From NCBI RefSeq assembly GCF_007003975.1, contig NZ_VFTC01000022.1:1-64000 (forward strand): a DNA stretch of 64,000 nucleotides, read 5' to 3'. The notes under the pieces are model-generated. The model did no database searches. It saw only the letters and a program-made list of their open reading frames with translations, and had not been told where the DNA came from. Positions 1 to 9,265 of the stretch are shown here, in pieces (position 1 is the first letter of the stretch; each line of letters starts with the position of its first letter). The position numbers and the translations under genes were made by a program. This stretch comes from Mesorhizobium sp. WSM4306. Lineage in GTDB: Bacteria; Pseudomonadota; Alphaproteobacteria; Rhizobiales; Rhizobiaceae.

Positions 1-558
1 GTCTCCTTTCAACCGCAATGAATCACGAACTCAAACCAAGGGGAATCCTGAATCCTTTAAAAGGCGACAGGCTTTAGCCTTGTAGCGCTGGCTGGTGAGC
101 GTTGCGAATTGGCTTGGCAATACCGTCTGAGCGGCAAACGATGCGAGATTCCTCTGCTTGATAAGCGCTGACTAACAGGTTGTTTGCAATCTTTGAGGGG
201 ATGCAGAAGCCCTTGAGGCCTGCGAAGTCGGAGCCTGTCAGTGATCATGATGCACGGTGCCCAACCTCGTCAATTCTGAAGTGTCCGCATCAAGCATTTG
301 TTGTCAGCAGAGCGTGCGCGCGGTCTGAAATAAAGGAACTCGAACGCTGCACCAGTGCCGCCCGCAGCACTTGAAACCATGCCCGGGTCTTCCATGTAAT
401 ACGCAATAGCGCACAACTTTCCGAATGAGGAAGCGCCGGCAGATGAGTCTGCTCCCCACCAGCAATTCAACAGAGCATCGCCGTGCCGACCATCGTTGGC
501 CGGCAGCGTTAACAACAGAGCGTTTTCCTCTTCGTTGTCAGACGAAGGGAGATACACA
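1..558. other. Upstream region, no gene recognised
   Basis: I see no convincing coding region here. Short open frames exist on both strands, but none shows a recognisable family pattern or a good ribosome binding site. The last part (about 540-558) contains the purine-rich leader GAAGGGAGA that precedes the formate dehydrogenase start. Confidence 0.5.
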
Positions 559-1773
559 ATGGCAAAGGTCGTTTGCGTCCTCTATGACGATCCGGTCGAC
601 GGTTATCCGACAAAATATGCGCGGGACGGCCTGCCGAAGCTCGACCGCTATCCCGGCGGCCAGACACTTCCCACGCCGAAGGCCATCGACTTTGAACCGG
701 GGCTTCTGCTCGGCAGCGTGTCGGGCGAACTCGGCCTGAGGGAATTTCTCGAAGGCGCGGGCCACAGCCTGGTAGTGACCTCGGACAAAGACGGTCCAGA
801 CAGCATTTTCGAACGCGAACTCGTTGACGCCGAAATCGTGATCTCGCAGCCGTTCTGGCCGGCATATCTGACCGAAGAACGCATAGCCAAGGCAAGCAGA
901 CTGAAGCTTGCGATCACCGCCGGCATCGGATCCGATCATGTCGATCTTCAGGCCGCCATGGACCGCGGCATCACGGTCGCCGAGGTGACTTACTGCAATT
1001 CGATCAGCGTGTCCGAGCATGTGGTCATGATGATCCTGGGGCTCGTGCGCAACTACATCCCGTCCTACCAGTGGGTCGTGAAAGGCGGCTGGAATATCGC
1101 CGACTGCGTCGCACGCTCCTACGATATCGAGGGAATGCAGATCGGAACCGTCGGCGCCGGCCGGATCGGCAGCGCGGTATTGCGCCGGCTGAAGCCGTTC
1201 GACGTCAAGTTGCACTACACCGATCGCCACCAACTGCCTGAGGCGGTCGAGAAAGAACTTGGCGTCACCTTCCACCAGGATCCCGCATCCATGGTCGGCG
1301 TCTGCGACGTGGTCACCATCAATGCACCTCTGCATCCCGAGACGGAAAACCTCTTTGACGAGACGATGATCGCCAGGATGAAACGCGGCGCCTATCTGGT
1401 GAACACGGCGCGCGGCAAGATCTGCAATCGAGACGCCATCGCCCGCGCGCTGGAGAGTGGCCAACTCGCTGGCTATGCCGGCGACGTCTGGTTCCCGCAG
1501 CCGGCTCCCAAGGATCATCCGTGGCGATCGATGCCGCATCACGGCATGACGCCGCACATTTCGGGATCGTCGCTCTCCGCCCAGGCGCGCTACGCCGCGG
1601 GCACCCGCGAAATTCTCGAATGCTGGTTCGAAGGCCGGCCGATCCGTGAGGAATATCTGATCGTCGATGGCGGCAAGCTCGCCGGCGCCGGTGCACATTC
1701 CTACAGCGCCGGCGACGCCACCCGCGGTTCGGAAGAGGCAGCACGCTTTAAGGCCAGGAGTGATCCGAGCTAG
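559..1773 (+). CDS. fdh: NAD-dependent formate dehydrogenase
   Basis: The 404-residue product matches the D-2-hydroxyacid dehydrogenase-type formate dehydrogenases (about 400 residues), which oxidise formate to CO2 with reduction of NAD+. The Rossmann motif GAGRIG is followed by an acidic Asp in YTDRH, which fits NAD preference. The family's catalytic Arg (R285 in NTARGK), Gln (in WFPQPAPKDHPWR) and His (H333 in TPHISG) are all present. ATG 559 is preferred over an upstream frame start at 496 because a purine-rich GAAGGGAGA sits just before it and the protein then begins AKVVCVLYDDP, as family members do. The enzyme is soluble and would deliver NADH. The complex I cluster downstream makes formate-driven respiration a plausible role (inference). 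Confidence 0.95.
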   Translation: MAKVVCVLYDDPVDGYPTKYARDGLPKLDRYPGGQTLPTPKAIDFEPGLLLGSVSGELGLREFLEGAGHSLVVTSDKDGPDSIFERELVDAEIVISQPFWPAYLTEERIAKASRLKLAITAGIGSDHVDLQAAMDRGITVAEVTYCNSISVSEHVVMMILGLVRNYIPSYQWVVKGGWNIADCVARSYDIEGMQIGTVGAGRIGSAVLRRLKPFDVKLHYTDRHQLPEAVEKELGVTFHQDPASMVGVCDVVTINAPLHPETENLFDETMIARMKRGAYLVNTARGKICNRDAIARALESGQLAGYAGDVWFPQPAPKDHPWRSMPHHGMTPHISGSSLSAQARYAAGTREILECWFEGRPIREEYLIVDGGKLAGAGAHSYSAGDATRGSEEAARFKARSDPS

Positions 1774-1831
1774 ATCGATTTCCGCTGCGCTCGACTCGGA
1801 CGGGAAGAAGACAAGGGTGACGTGGGGCAGA

Positions 1832-2350
1832 TCAACATGGGTCCCTGTCGAGAACCGGAAATGCGCGCGATCTCGGCCGGTCGGCTTCTACGCAAAACAT
1901 GCGGACCACTGCGGACGGGGACAGTCGGTCCCGCGTCTTGCGCGCTTCTCGTTCGACCGCCTGACACGATGGGTCGTTGCCGGGCGGCAGGTGCTCGATC
2001 GACAGCGCAAGCAACCAGAAGTGATAGCGGTGTCGGCCGTGGCGATGCGGTGGGCAGGGACCACCGTAACCTGGTCGCCGGAAATCGTTGGTTGCCTGCT
2101 TGAAGCCTTGCTTGCCGGCGTGCTGGGCGGCGCCTTCGGCCAACCCTGCACAATCGGCCGCAATGTCATAGGCCGCCCAGTGATGCCAGATCTTCGCCGG
2201 AGCGTCTGGATCATCGCAGAGAAGGACAAAGCTGCCGGTTCCGGCTGGAGCGCCAGTCCAGCCGAGGGGAGGGGAACGATCCTCACCGTCGCAAGTGAAG
2301 CGCCGCGGGATCGTCGTACTGTTCGCAAAGCTGCTTGAACTGAGCTGCAT
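1832..2350 (-). CDS. YbhB/YbcL-family (PEBP-like) protein, C-terminus divergent
   Basis: This is a phosphatidylethanolamine-binding/Raf-kinase-inhibitor-like protein of the bacterial YbhB/YbcL type. The start at 2350 gives MQLSSSSF. The family pattern then runs FTCDGED.SPPL.W, CDDPDAPA..WHHW and NDF.RPGYGGPCPP..HRY.F, including the D-P-D and GGPCPP ligand-pocket motifs. After the stretch ending in VEREARK, near base 1930, the sequence no longer resembles the usual 'A.L.G.Y.R' tail and continues about 30 residues as a basic unrelated peptide. A frameshift or 3' rearrangement is therefore possible. The gene is isolated between fdh and nuoH on the opposite strand. The cellular role of the family is uncertain. 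Confidence 0.75.
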   Translation of the reverse strand: MQLSSSSFANSTTIPRRFTCDGEDRSPPLGWTGAPAGTGSFVLLCDDPDAPAKIWHHWAAYDIAADCAGLAEGAAQHAGKQGFKQATNDFRRPGYGGPCPPHRHGRHRYHFWLLALSIEHLPPGNDPSCQAVEREARKTRDRLSPSAVVRMFCVEADRPRSRAFPVLDRDPC

Positions 2351-2718
2351 GGGTCGCCCCTTACGCTGTTGCCGCGCCGCGCAACACTCAGTCCCAAAAC
2401 GCCAGGTGCCAGGCAAAACTGGTAGGAAGCGCGGGCGTCGCCTTGAGGCTGCGTTCCGACACGAGCTTCACGGTTGATCGGGCGCGAGGATAAGCGCTCT
2501 ATCGAAAATGTACGAGACAATATTGAATGGCAGTTCGCTTCGCCTTGCCGTCCCGGCTAAGCGCCGCGCCGCACGGATCGTAGCCAGCGATGGCAAGGCT
2601 GTGATATCATTGCACAGGTTGCGCCACCGTTGGCAATTGCCACGCCCGCGCAGCCTAACCACTGCGCAGTGCTAATCGGGTCGCGGGTCTCGTCCCGTTG
2701 AACGAGTGGCCTCGGATC
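2351..2718. other. Intergenic region upstream of nuoH, nothing recognised
   Basis: This stretch of about 370 bp lies between the divergently read PEBP-like gene and nuoH. I found no convincing gene. It must contain the promoters for both flanking genes if nuoHI is transcribed separately from the main nuo operon. No clear sigma-70, sigma-54 or FNR-type motif stands out by eye. Confidence 0.4.
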
Positions 2719-3705
2719 ATGGAACTCGTCGTTGCTCTTGGGCTGATCGTCTTCAAGGTCGCGTTGCTGATTGCGATCCTGCTGCTGCTGCCCTTGCCGC
2801 TGACCTGGCTGGAACGCAAGATCGCGGGGCACGTGCAGCAGAGGATGGGGCCGATGCGTGTGGGATGGCATGGGCTGCTGCAGCCGGTGGCGGACGGGGT
2901 CAAGCTCTTGACCAAAGAGGACCACATCCCTGCCGAGGCCGACCGCTTCCTGTTCAAACTGGCGCCAATCCTGGCGCTCGCCCCGCCCTTCGTGGTGTTC
3001 GTCGCGGTCCCCTTTGGCGAATCCGTATCGGTCCTCGGCACCGAGATCACTCTCTACGTCTCCAACATGAACGTCGCGCTGCTTTTCGTCTTCGCGGTGA
3101 TCGGGATCGAGGTCTATGGCGTCATCTTCGGAGGCTGGGCAGCGAACAGCAAATACGCTGTTCTGGGCAGTCTCAGGACCTGCGCGCAGATGATCAGCTA
3201 CGAGATCCCGATGGGGTTCGCGGTCATCGGCGTGGTCATGCTGGCGCAATCCATGAGCCTGCTCGACATCGTGCGGGCGCAAGCCAATGTCTGGAACATC
3301 GTCTACCAACCGGTCGGGTTCTTCGTGTTCTTCGTCGCTGGGCTGGCCGAATCCCAGCGCATTCCCTTCGACCTGGCGGAAGCGGAAGGCGACCTGGGGG
3401 CCGGGTTCCATACCGAATACAGCGGTATCCGCTTTGCGTTCTTCATGGTCAGTGAATACGCCATCATGCTTTTGACGTCGGTCCTGGCGGTGATCCTGTT
3501 CTTCGGCGGCTGGAACGGCGTGCTGGTCCCGTTGCCACCGCTCGTCTGGTTCGTGCTCAAGGTCGCGTTCTTCGTCTATGTGTTTATCTGGTTCCGCTTC
3601 ACTTTCCCGCGCTATCGCTACGACCAACTGATGGCGATCGGTTGGAAAGTCTTGCTTCCTCTGTCAATGGCGAACATAATCATAACCGGTGTTGCTTTCC
3701 TTTAG
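2719..3705 (+). CDS. nuoH: NADH-quinone oxidoreductase subunit H
   Basis: This is the membrane subunit at the junction of the peripheral and membrane arms of complex I; it helps form the quinone site. The 328 residues match the family length. Diagnostic stretches are PLPLTWLERKIAGHVQQRMGP near the N-terminus, GLLQPVADGVKL, and the loop GLAESQRIPFDLAEAEGDLG with its conserved acidic residues, then SEYAIM. About eight hydrophobic segments are visible. ATG 2719 is chosen; a TTG seven codons upstream (2698) is also in frame. It is followed 30 bp later by nuoI on the same strand, away from the other nuo genes, which lie on the opposite strand. Confidence 0.95.
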   Translation: MELVVALGLIVFKVALLIAILLLLPLPLTWLERKIAGHVQQRMGPMRVGWHGLLQPVADGVKLLTKEDHIPAEADRFLFKLAPILALAPPFVVFVAVPFGESVSVLGTEITLYVSNMNVALLFVFAVIGIEVYGVIFGGWAANSKYAVLGSLRTCAQMISYEIPMGFAVIGVVMLAQSMSLLDIVRAQANVWNIVYQPVGFFVFFVAGLAESQRIPFDLAEAEGDLGAGFHTEYSGIRFAFFMVSEYAIMLLTSVLAVILFFGGWNGVLVPLPPLVWFVLKVAFFVYVFIWFRFTFPRYRYDQLMAIGWKVLLPLSMANIIITGVAFL

Positions 3706-3735
3706 GGGCCGTAGCGGCTCCGCAGCGGGGCGACG

Positions 3736-4302
3736 ATGTCGCGCACACTGGACAGAATTGGAACATGGATCGGCTGGGCGTTCTTCGCCGATCTGGCGAA
3801 CGGCTTGGCGCTGACCTTCGGATACATGTTCTCCAAATCCGTGACCATGCAGTATCCTGACAAGGAAAAATGGTTGCCCTATTCGCGTTACCGCGGGCAT
3901 CACTTCCTGAAGCGTGACGAAGAGGGCGAGATCAAATGCGTGGCCTGCGAACTCTGCGCGCGGATTTGTCCCTGCTACTGCATCGAAGTCATCCCCTACG
4001 AGGACGAGAAGGGCAACCGACGCCCGGCAAAATTCGAGATCGACATGGCCCGGTGCCTATTCTGCGGGCTGTGTGAAGACGCCTGTCCGGCGGACGCGAT
4101 CGCGCTTGGCCAACAGTACGAGTTCTCGAGTTTTTCCTCGCGTGACCTAGTGATCGGACGCGACGATCTGCTCGGCAAACCGGGCAAGGCGATGACCGGC
4201 GGCGGCGTGGTCGCTGCACGTCTGAACACCGAGCAGGACGTGCTGGTCGAGACGAGCGAGCCGCAGGGATACAACTGGTGGCGGAATATCCGACGAACAT
4301 GA
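3736..4302 (+). CDS. nuoI: NADH-quinone oxidoreductase subunit I (two 4Fe-4S)
   Basis: This 188-residue subunit carries clusters N6a and N6b in the electron path to quinone. Two ferredoxin motifs are visible: CVACELCARICPCYCIEV (about residues 64-81) and CLFCGLCEDACPADAI (about residues 103-118). The first motif has CPCYC where CPAQAI is more usual, giving an extra Cys. The N-terminal segment is hydrophobic and amphipathic, as in the family. The gene lies directly downstream of nuoH and 45 bp upstream of a CBS-domain gene, suggesting a three-gene transcription unit. Confidence 0.95.
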   Translation: MSRTLDRIGTWIGWAFFADLANGLALTFGYMFSKSVTMQYPDKEKWLPYSRYRGHHFLKRDEEGEIKCVACELCARICPCYCIEVIPYEDEKGNRRPAKFEIDMARCLFCGLCEDACPADAIALGQQYEFSSFSSRDLVIGRDDLLGKPGKAMTGGGVVAARLNTEQDVLVETSEPQGYNWWRNIRRT

Positions 4303-4347
4303 AGGCGCGCCAGCTGGCAAGCCGGGGCGCGCAGACAGGAGGCTCAA

Positions 4348-4788
4348 ATGCTGGTCTGCCATATCTTGAAGACCAAGGCTCCCGAGGTCATCTCGGTCAC
4401 TCCAAGTCAGACGATGGTGGAAGTGCTACGGCTGTTTCGGGAGAACAACATCGGCTTCGTGGTCGTCAGCCGTTTCCCCGGGCAATGCCTGGGCACGCTT
4501 TCGGAGCGGGACTGCTGCAATGCGGTGGCTGAATACGGAACCGAGGCGGCCTTGATGCGGGTCGCCGACATCATGAACCGCAGTGTGGCGACCTGTTCGA
4601 CACAGGATTTGCTGCCGTCGGTGATGGCGACCATGACCAAACGGCGTACGCGCCATGTGCTGGTCATGGATGGCAACGCTACTGTCGGCGTGGTGAGCAT
4701 CGGCGATGTGGTCAAGCACCGGCTCGACGAACTGATGAGCAACGAGCAAGTGCTGCACGATTACATTGCCGGGACCGGCTATCACTGA
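4348..4788 (+). CDS. CBS-domain pair protein
   Basis: The 146-residue protein is made almost wholly of two CBS motifs (about residues 9-65 and 75-135), with typical strands such as IGFVVVS, GTLSERD, RHVLVMD and VGVVSIGDVVKHRLDE. Stand-alone CBS pairs bind adenine nucleotides or NAD(H) and usually modulate a partner. The start at 4348 has an AGGAGG ribosome binding site eight bases upstream. It is the last gene of the nuoH-nuoI unit and converges on nuoG across 56 bp. Its position suggests nucleotide-dependent control of the complex or of formate metabolism, which is inference. Confidence 0.85.
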   Translation: MLVCHILKTKAPEVISVTPSQTMVEVLRLFRENNIGFVVVSRFPGQCLGTLSERDCCNAVAEYGTEAALMRVADIMNRSVATCSTQDLLPSVMATMTKRRTRHVLVMDGNATVGVVSIGDVVKHRLDELMSNEQVLHDYIAGTGYH

Positions 4789-4844
4789 CGACACCGGCTC
4801 AAGGCGCAGGATCAGGGCAGGCTGCACAGGGAACCCGTGATGCC

Positions 4845-7433
4845 TCAGATCGGATTGTCAGGCCGCGCCTCGGCCACGGCGACAGTGGCGATCTCGAAAG
4901 CGGCGTGCGCCATTTCAACTTCCACCGGACATGGGTATTCGCCCCGCCGCATCAGGCTGTTGAGACGCAGGGATCTGTAGTTCTCGGGAACGAACACGAG
5001 GCCCCTGGGAAAACGCTTGTTGACCTTGAGCTTCGCCGTCAGTTCGCCCTGGGCGGACCGCACGACCACCTGATCGCCATCCGCAAGGCCAAGCTGCGTT
5101 GCATCCGGCGCGCTCATCTCGACATACGGGTCATCCGCGACCGTATTCAGGATCTCCGAGCGCTCGGAAAGATATCCGTTGTGGAACAGGCAGTTGCCGG
5201 TAACCAGTATGAGCCGGTCGGCTGCAATGGGGGCAGGCGGGAGGGCGAAGAACTCGCCAACCGGTGGCGCAAGGGCCGCCTTCGTGAAAGCTCCGTCGGC
5301 GCCAAGCCCGTCCTGCGTCAATCCTTCGTAGGCCGGAACCAGCTGGGCGATCTCGCCGAAGATTTCGCCTTGGATCGACGGCCGCAACGCCTGGCCGCGA
5401 AGCGCCGCTACGAAGTCGAATATCGCCAGATTGTCCCGCGCCTCGAGGGCGGGTTCGCGGAACTTGCAGACCGTCTGGGTGCGGCCTTCGTTGTTGGTGA
5501 ACGTGCCGGATTCCTCGCCATAACTCGCCGCGGGCAGCACGACATCCGCCAGGCCCGCCGTATCCGTGAGGAACGCGTCCTGCACGATCAAGAGATCGGC
5601 GGCACGAAGCGCCCGCTGCACGAATCCCCGGTCGGGATAGGACATCAGGGGGTCGCTTCCGACGATATAGAGCGCACCCATTCGCTTCCTGTCACAGAGC
5701 TCCAGCATGGCGTCGAAATCCACGCCCGGTTCAGATGGGATTTCGACGCCCCAGGCTCGTTCGAGAGTTGCGCGCGCCGCATCATTGGCGAGCGCCCACA
5801 GCCCCGGCAGCGCCGTCGGCAGAACGCCCATGTCCCAGGCACCCAGTTGGTTGGCACGGTCGAACAGGAACTGCATCGCCAGGCCCTTGCCGAGTGCGCG
5901 CAGAACCTGCAAAAGGTTGTTGAGCTGGTACAACGTCGCGCGCGCTTGGGGCGATCTCAAGAGGTCAGCGCTGACAAGCACGGTGACGCTGCGGCCTTCC
6001 AGCAGCGCCGCGGCCAGACGGTCCGGACCGTCACTGTCGGTGGCCGCTGCCGGCCGGCCGGTTTTCGCGCCCATGTCCGCAAAAACATCGCCCGGCAATG
6101 CCTGACCAGCCGCCCCCAGTGCGCTCACCACCGCGGCAAGGCCCTGAGCCTCACCGCCCGGCGGCACGCGAACGACCGCCCGCGCATCGGCGTCCAGGCG
6201 GGATGGCCGCGCCGCGAGCATGAGTAAGCCGGTCTGTCGCCGCCGTGCACAGTCTCGCAGCAGATATTCGGTGACTGGGTTTTCGTCCGTCACGTTGCCA
6301 CCGACGACAAGCACACAGTCGTTGCCGATCACCTCCTCCAGCGGCGCGCGGGTATAGAAGGCGGCCACCAACGGGCCGAGCGCATCAAAGGGCGTGGACC
6401 AGCGCGAGGAGCAGTCGATATTGTTGGTCCGGAATGCCGTCCGCATCAGCTTCTGGAACTGATAAAGCACCTCGTTGGGCAGACGCGGCGAGGCCAGCCC
6501 GCCCGCGGCCTTGCTGGCGACGGCCGACAGCCGCCGGCGGAGGTAGTCCTCCGCTTCGTCCCAGGAAACCGGAACCAGGACCCCGTCACGACGGATCATC
6601 GGCCGCTTGATCCGGTCCTGACTGCCGACGAAGTCGAGGCCGAAGCGCCCGCGCACGCAGAGCGTTTCGCGGTTTATGCCGTGCTCCACCTTCGAGCGGA
6701 CCCGCATGAATTCGCCCTTGCGCGCGCCGACGGTTAATTGGCAGCCGGTGCCGCAATGCGGGCAGACCGTGTCGGTCTCGACCAGATCCCAGGGCCGCGC
6801 CTTGTAGCGATAGGGGAAGCTCATCAGCGCGCCGACCGGGCAGACCTCGACGCAATTGCCGCATTGATCGCAACTCGCGAGACTGCCCTCGAAGCCAGTG
6901 ACGGCGGTATCCATGCCTTTTTCAACGGTGCCCAAGGCGACCGCGCCGACGACTTCTTCGCACATCCGGACGCAGCGCTGGCACTGGATGCAGCGGTTGA
7001 CGTTCATGATGATGACCGGGCTGAGACGGATGTCCTCGGAGTGGAACACGCGCTTGGCATCGCGGAACCGGCTTGTGCGGGGCCCGTATGCCATCACCAT
7101 GTCTTGCAGCTCGCACTCGCCACCCTTGTCGCAGATCGGGCAGTCGAGGGGGTGGTTGGCGAGCAGCATGTCGAGCATGGAAGAGCGCGTTTCGTCGATC
7201 AGCTGCGTGTTCGTCCGCACCACCATGCCGTCAGTTACCGCGGTGGCGCAAGAAGGCTGTAGCCGCCGCTGCCCCTCAATCTCCACCAGGCACATGCGGC
7301 AGGAGGCCAGCGCCGGCAGCCGCTTCAGATAGCAGAAGGTCGGGATGTCGATGCCCAAACGCTCGGCGGCCTGGAGCACCGTAGAGCCCGTCTCCACTTC
7401 CAGCGTTCGTTCATCGATTGTGACGCTAACCAT
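4845..7433 (-). CDS. nuoG: NADH-quinone oxidoreductase subunit G, long form with N7-type FeS motif
   Basis: This is the large iron-sulfur subunit of the NADH module. The N-terminal 2Fe-2S ferredoxin part shows FCY..., SCRMC and the later C. The His-Cys cluster motif HPLDCPICDKGGEC follows, then CIQCQRCVRMC and CDQCGNCVEVCP. A further CPHCGTGC with a later Cys in ETLCVRG matches the N7/molybdopterin-oxidoreductase-type cluster. The C-terminal half is a molybdopterin oxidoreductase-like domain with a DQVVVRSAQGELTAKL-type end. At 862 residues it is longer than the roughly 690-residue NuoG usual for alphaproteobacterial complex I and looks more like the long E. coli type. It is the last gene of the minus-strand nuo operon; the start ATG is 7433. 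Confidence 0.95.
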   Translation of the reverse strand: MVSVTIDERTLEVETGSTVLQAAERLGIDIPTFCYLKRLPALASCRMCLVEIEGQRRLQPSCATAVTDGMVVRTNTQLIDETRSSMLDMLLANHPLDCPICDKGGECELQDMVMAYGPRTSRFRDAKRVFHSEDIRLSPVIIMNVNRCIQCQRCVRMCEEVVGAVALGTVEKGMDTAVTGFEGSLASCDQCGNCVEVCPVGALMSFPYRYKARPWDLVETDTVCPHCGTGCQLTVGARKGEFMRVRSKVEHGINRETLCVRGRFGLDFVGSQDRIKRPMIRRDGVLVPVSWDEAEDYLRRRLSAVASKAAGGLASPRLPNEVLYQFQKLMRTAFRTNNIDCSSRWSTPFDALGPLVAAFYTRAPLEEVIGNDCVLVVGGNVTDENPVTEYLLRDCARRRQTGLLMLAARPSRLDADARAVVRVPPGGEAQGLAAVVSALGAAGQALPGDVFADMGAKTGRPAAATDSDGPDRLAAALLEGRSVTVLVSADLLRSPQARATLYQLNNLLQVLRALGKGLAMQFLFDRANQLGAWDMGVLPTALPGLWALANDAARATLERAWGVEIPSEPGVDFDAMLELCDRKRMGALYIVGSDPLMSYPDRGFVQRALRAADLLIVQDAFLTDTAGLADVVLPAASYGEESGTFTNNEGRTQTVCKFREPALEARDNLAIFDFVAALRGQALRPSIQGEIFGEIAQLVPAYEGLTQDGLGADGAFTKAALAPPVGEFFALPPAPIAADRLILVTGNCLFHNGYLSERSEILNTVADDPYVEMSAPDATQLGLADGDQVVVRSAQGELTAKLKVNKRFPRGLVFVPENYRSLRLNSLMRRGEYPCPVEVEMAHAAFEIATVAVAEARPDNPI

Positions 7434-7466
7434 GGCTTTCCTCGCCGTCCTCTCGCTGCGTCCCCC

Positions 7467-8732
7467 TCAGTGAAACGGGCACCTCCGCTCTTCGATATGC
7501 GCGACGAATTCATGCTCGAAATGCGCCAGTGCTGCCCGCAGGCCCATTGCTGCGCCGTCGCCCAGAGCGCAGAACGTGTTGCCGAAAATGCCTTTGCAGA
7601 GCGCCTCCAGCTGTTCCAGATCGCCCGGCGCGCCCTGGCCCGCCTCGACCCGGCGCATCACTTTCACGACCCAGTTCAGCCCTTCGCGGCAGGGGGTGCA
7701 CTTGCCGCAGGACTCGTGGTGGAAGAACTCGATGATCCGGGTGGCGACCTTGACGATGCAGGTCGAGTCGTCGATCACGATCACCCCGGCCGAGCCGAGC
7801 ATCGAGCCAGCGGCGGCCAGCGAGTCGAAGTCCATCCCCACGTCCATCCCGCGCTCCGGGATCAGCGGCGCCGAGACCCCGCCTGGGATCACCGCCTTGA
7901 GCTTGCGCCCCGGTAGCGGCCCGCCGGCGCAGTCCTCGACCAGTTCGCGCAGCGGTATCCCCATTGGCAGCTCGTAAAGGCCCGGTTTCCGCACCTGTCC
8001 GCTGAGGCAATAGAGCTTCGGGCCGGGGCTCTTGTCCGGGCCGATGCTGCGGAACCAGTCCGGCCCTCGCGCCACGATATGCGGGACGCAGGCCAGCGTC
8101 TCGACGTTGTTGATCACGGTCGGGCTGGCGTAAAGCCCTTCGACCGCCGGAAACGGCGGTTTCAGACGAGGCTGCGCCCGCTTGCCTTCGAGCGAGTCGA
8201 GCATCGCGGTCTCCTCGCCGCAGATATAGGCGCCGGCGCCACAATGGATGTACACGACGAAGCTGAAATCCGAGCCCAGAATCCGCGTTCCCAGATAACC
8301 CTTCGCATGAGCCTCGGCGATCGCCCGCTCCAGCCGGCAGATCGCCAGCGTGTATTCCCCGCGGATGTAGACATAGGCGGTTTCCGCTCCTATCGCGTAG
8401 GCGCTGATCGCCATGCCCTCGATCAGTTGGTGCGGGTCACGCTCCATGATAATCCGGTCCTTGAAGGTGCCCGGCTCGCCCTCGTCGGCGTTGCAGCACA
8501 GGTATTTCGGCTTGCCGGCACGCTTAGGCACGAAGCTCCATTTCGCCCCGGTTGGGAATCCGGCCCCGCCGCGACCGCGAAGGTTGGATTTCTTGACGAG
8601 GTCGATGATCTCGTCGGGCGTGTGCTCGCGAAGCGCCTTGGCCAGTGCCTGGTAGCCACCGCCGGCTTCGTAGGTCGAGAGCAGATGGCCATCCGGCACG
8701 TCCACGTTCCTGAGGAGGATCGGTTCGAACAT
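7467..8732 (-). CDS. nuoF: NADH-quinone oxidoreductase subunit F
   Basis: This subunit binds NADH and FMN and holds cluster N3. The 421-residue product has the nucleotide/FMN-binding region RGRGGAGFPTGAKWSFVP, CNADEGEPGTFKDR and the cluster motif SCGKCTPCREG with a distal Cys in GNTFCALGD. ATG 8732 is preferred; GTG 8744 is in frame and would overlap the nuoE stop. It sits between nuoE and nuoG, the normal order of the NADH module. Confidence 0.96.
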   Translation of the reverse strand: MFEPILLRNVDVPDGHLLSTYEAGGGYQALAKALREHTPDEIIDLVKKSNLRGRGGAGFPTGAKWSFVPKRAGKPKYLCCNADEGEPGTFKDRIIMERDPHQLIEGMAISAYAIGAETAYVYIRGEYTLAICRLERAIAEAHAKGYLGTRILGSDFSFVVYIHCGAGAYICGEETAMLDSLEGKRAQPRLKPPFPAVEGLYASPTVINNVETLACVPHIVARGPDWFRSIGPDKSPGPKLYCLSGQVRKPGLYELPMGIPLRELVEDCAGGPLPGRKLKAVIPGGVSAPLIPERGMDVGMDFDSLAAAGSMLGSAGVIVIDDSTCIVKVATRIIEFFHHESCGKCTPCREGLNWVVKVMRRVEAGQGAPGDLEQLEALCKGIFGNTFCALGDGAAMGLRAALAHFEHEFVAHIEERRCPFH

Positions 8733-8736
8733 GGGG

Positions 8737-9249
8737 CTACTCACCCGCCAGTGCTGCTGCGGCGAGATCGGCGCCAGTCACTTGCTCCGCCGCCGCCCGG
8801 AGCCTGTCCAGCAGCGCGTCGATCCGCGTGATGTCGAGGTCGCCGTGATAGTCGTCGCCGACCTGCATCACCGGGGCCATCTCGCAAGCGCCGAGGCATT
8901 CGACGGTCGAAAGCGTGAACAGCCCGTCCGGCGTCGTGCCGCCATTCTTGATCCCCAGCACAGCCTCCAGGTGCCTCAGCAGGTCCTCCGATCGGCACAG
9001 CATGCAGGAGACGTTGTCGCAGAGTTGCAGGTGGAACATACCCACCGGCTCGGTATGGAAGAGGGTGTAGAAGGTTGCCAGTTCGTAGACCCAGATCCGC
9101 TCGACACCGAGGATGTCGGCGACCTCTTCCAACACCGGGCCGGGCAGATGGCCATGTTCTCTCTGCGCGATCAGAAGCGCGGGCATGATCGCCGAGCGCT
9201 GGTCGGGATACCGCGCCGCCGCCGCTTCGATCTTTTCGCGCATGTTCAT
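8737..9249 (-). CDS. nuoE: NADH-quinone oxidoreductase subunit E (2Fe-2S)
   Basis: This 170-residue thioredoxin-like 2Fe-2S subunit (cluster N1a) of the NADH module has the pattern CDNVSC followed about 35 residues later by CLGAC, the C-x4-C ... C-x3-C ligand set of NuoE. The N-terminal helical part (EKIEAAAARYPDQRSA.MPAL..AQ.E.G) is typical. It starts at ATG 9249, 16 bp after nuoD, and its stop lies beside the nuoF start, indicating tight operon packing. Confidence 0.95.
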   Translation of the reverse strand: MNMREKIEAAAARYPDQRSAIMPALLIAQREHGHLPGPVLEEVADILGVERIWVYELATFYTLFHTEPVGMFHLQLCDNVSCMLCRSEDLLRHLEAVLGIKNGGTTPDGLFTLSTVECLGACEMAPVMQVGDDYHGDLDITRIDALLDRLRAAAEQVTGADLAAAALAGE

Positions 9250-9265
9250 TGCGTCCAGATCCCTG

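Noticed and set aside
4905..6227. Long open frame antisense to nuoG
   Set aside because: High G+C codon usage opens antisense frames. The product is Arg/His-rich with no family likeness, and nuoG is strongly supported on the other strand.
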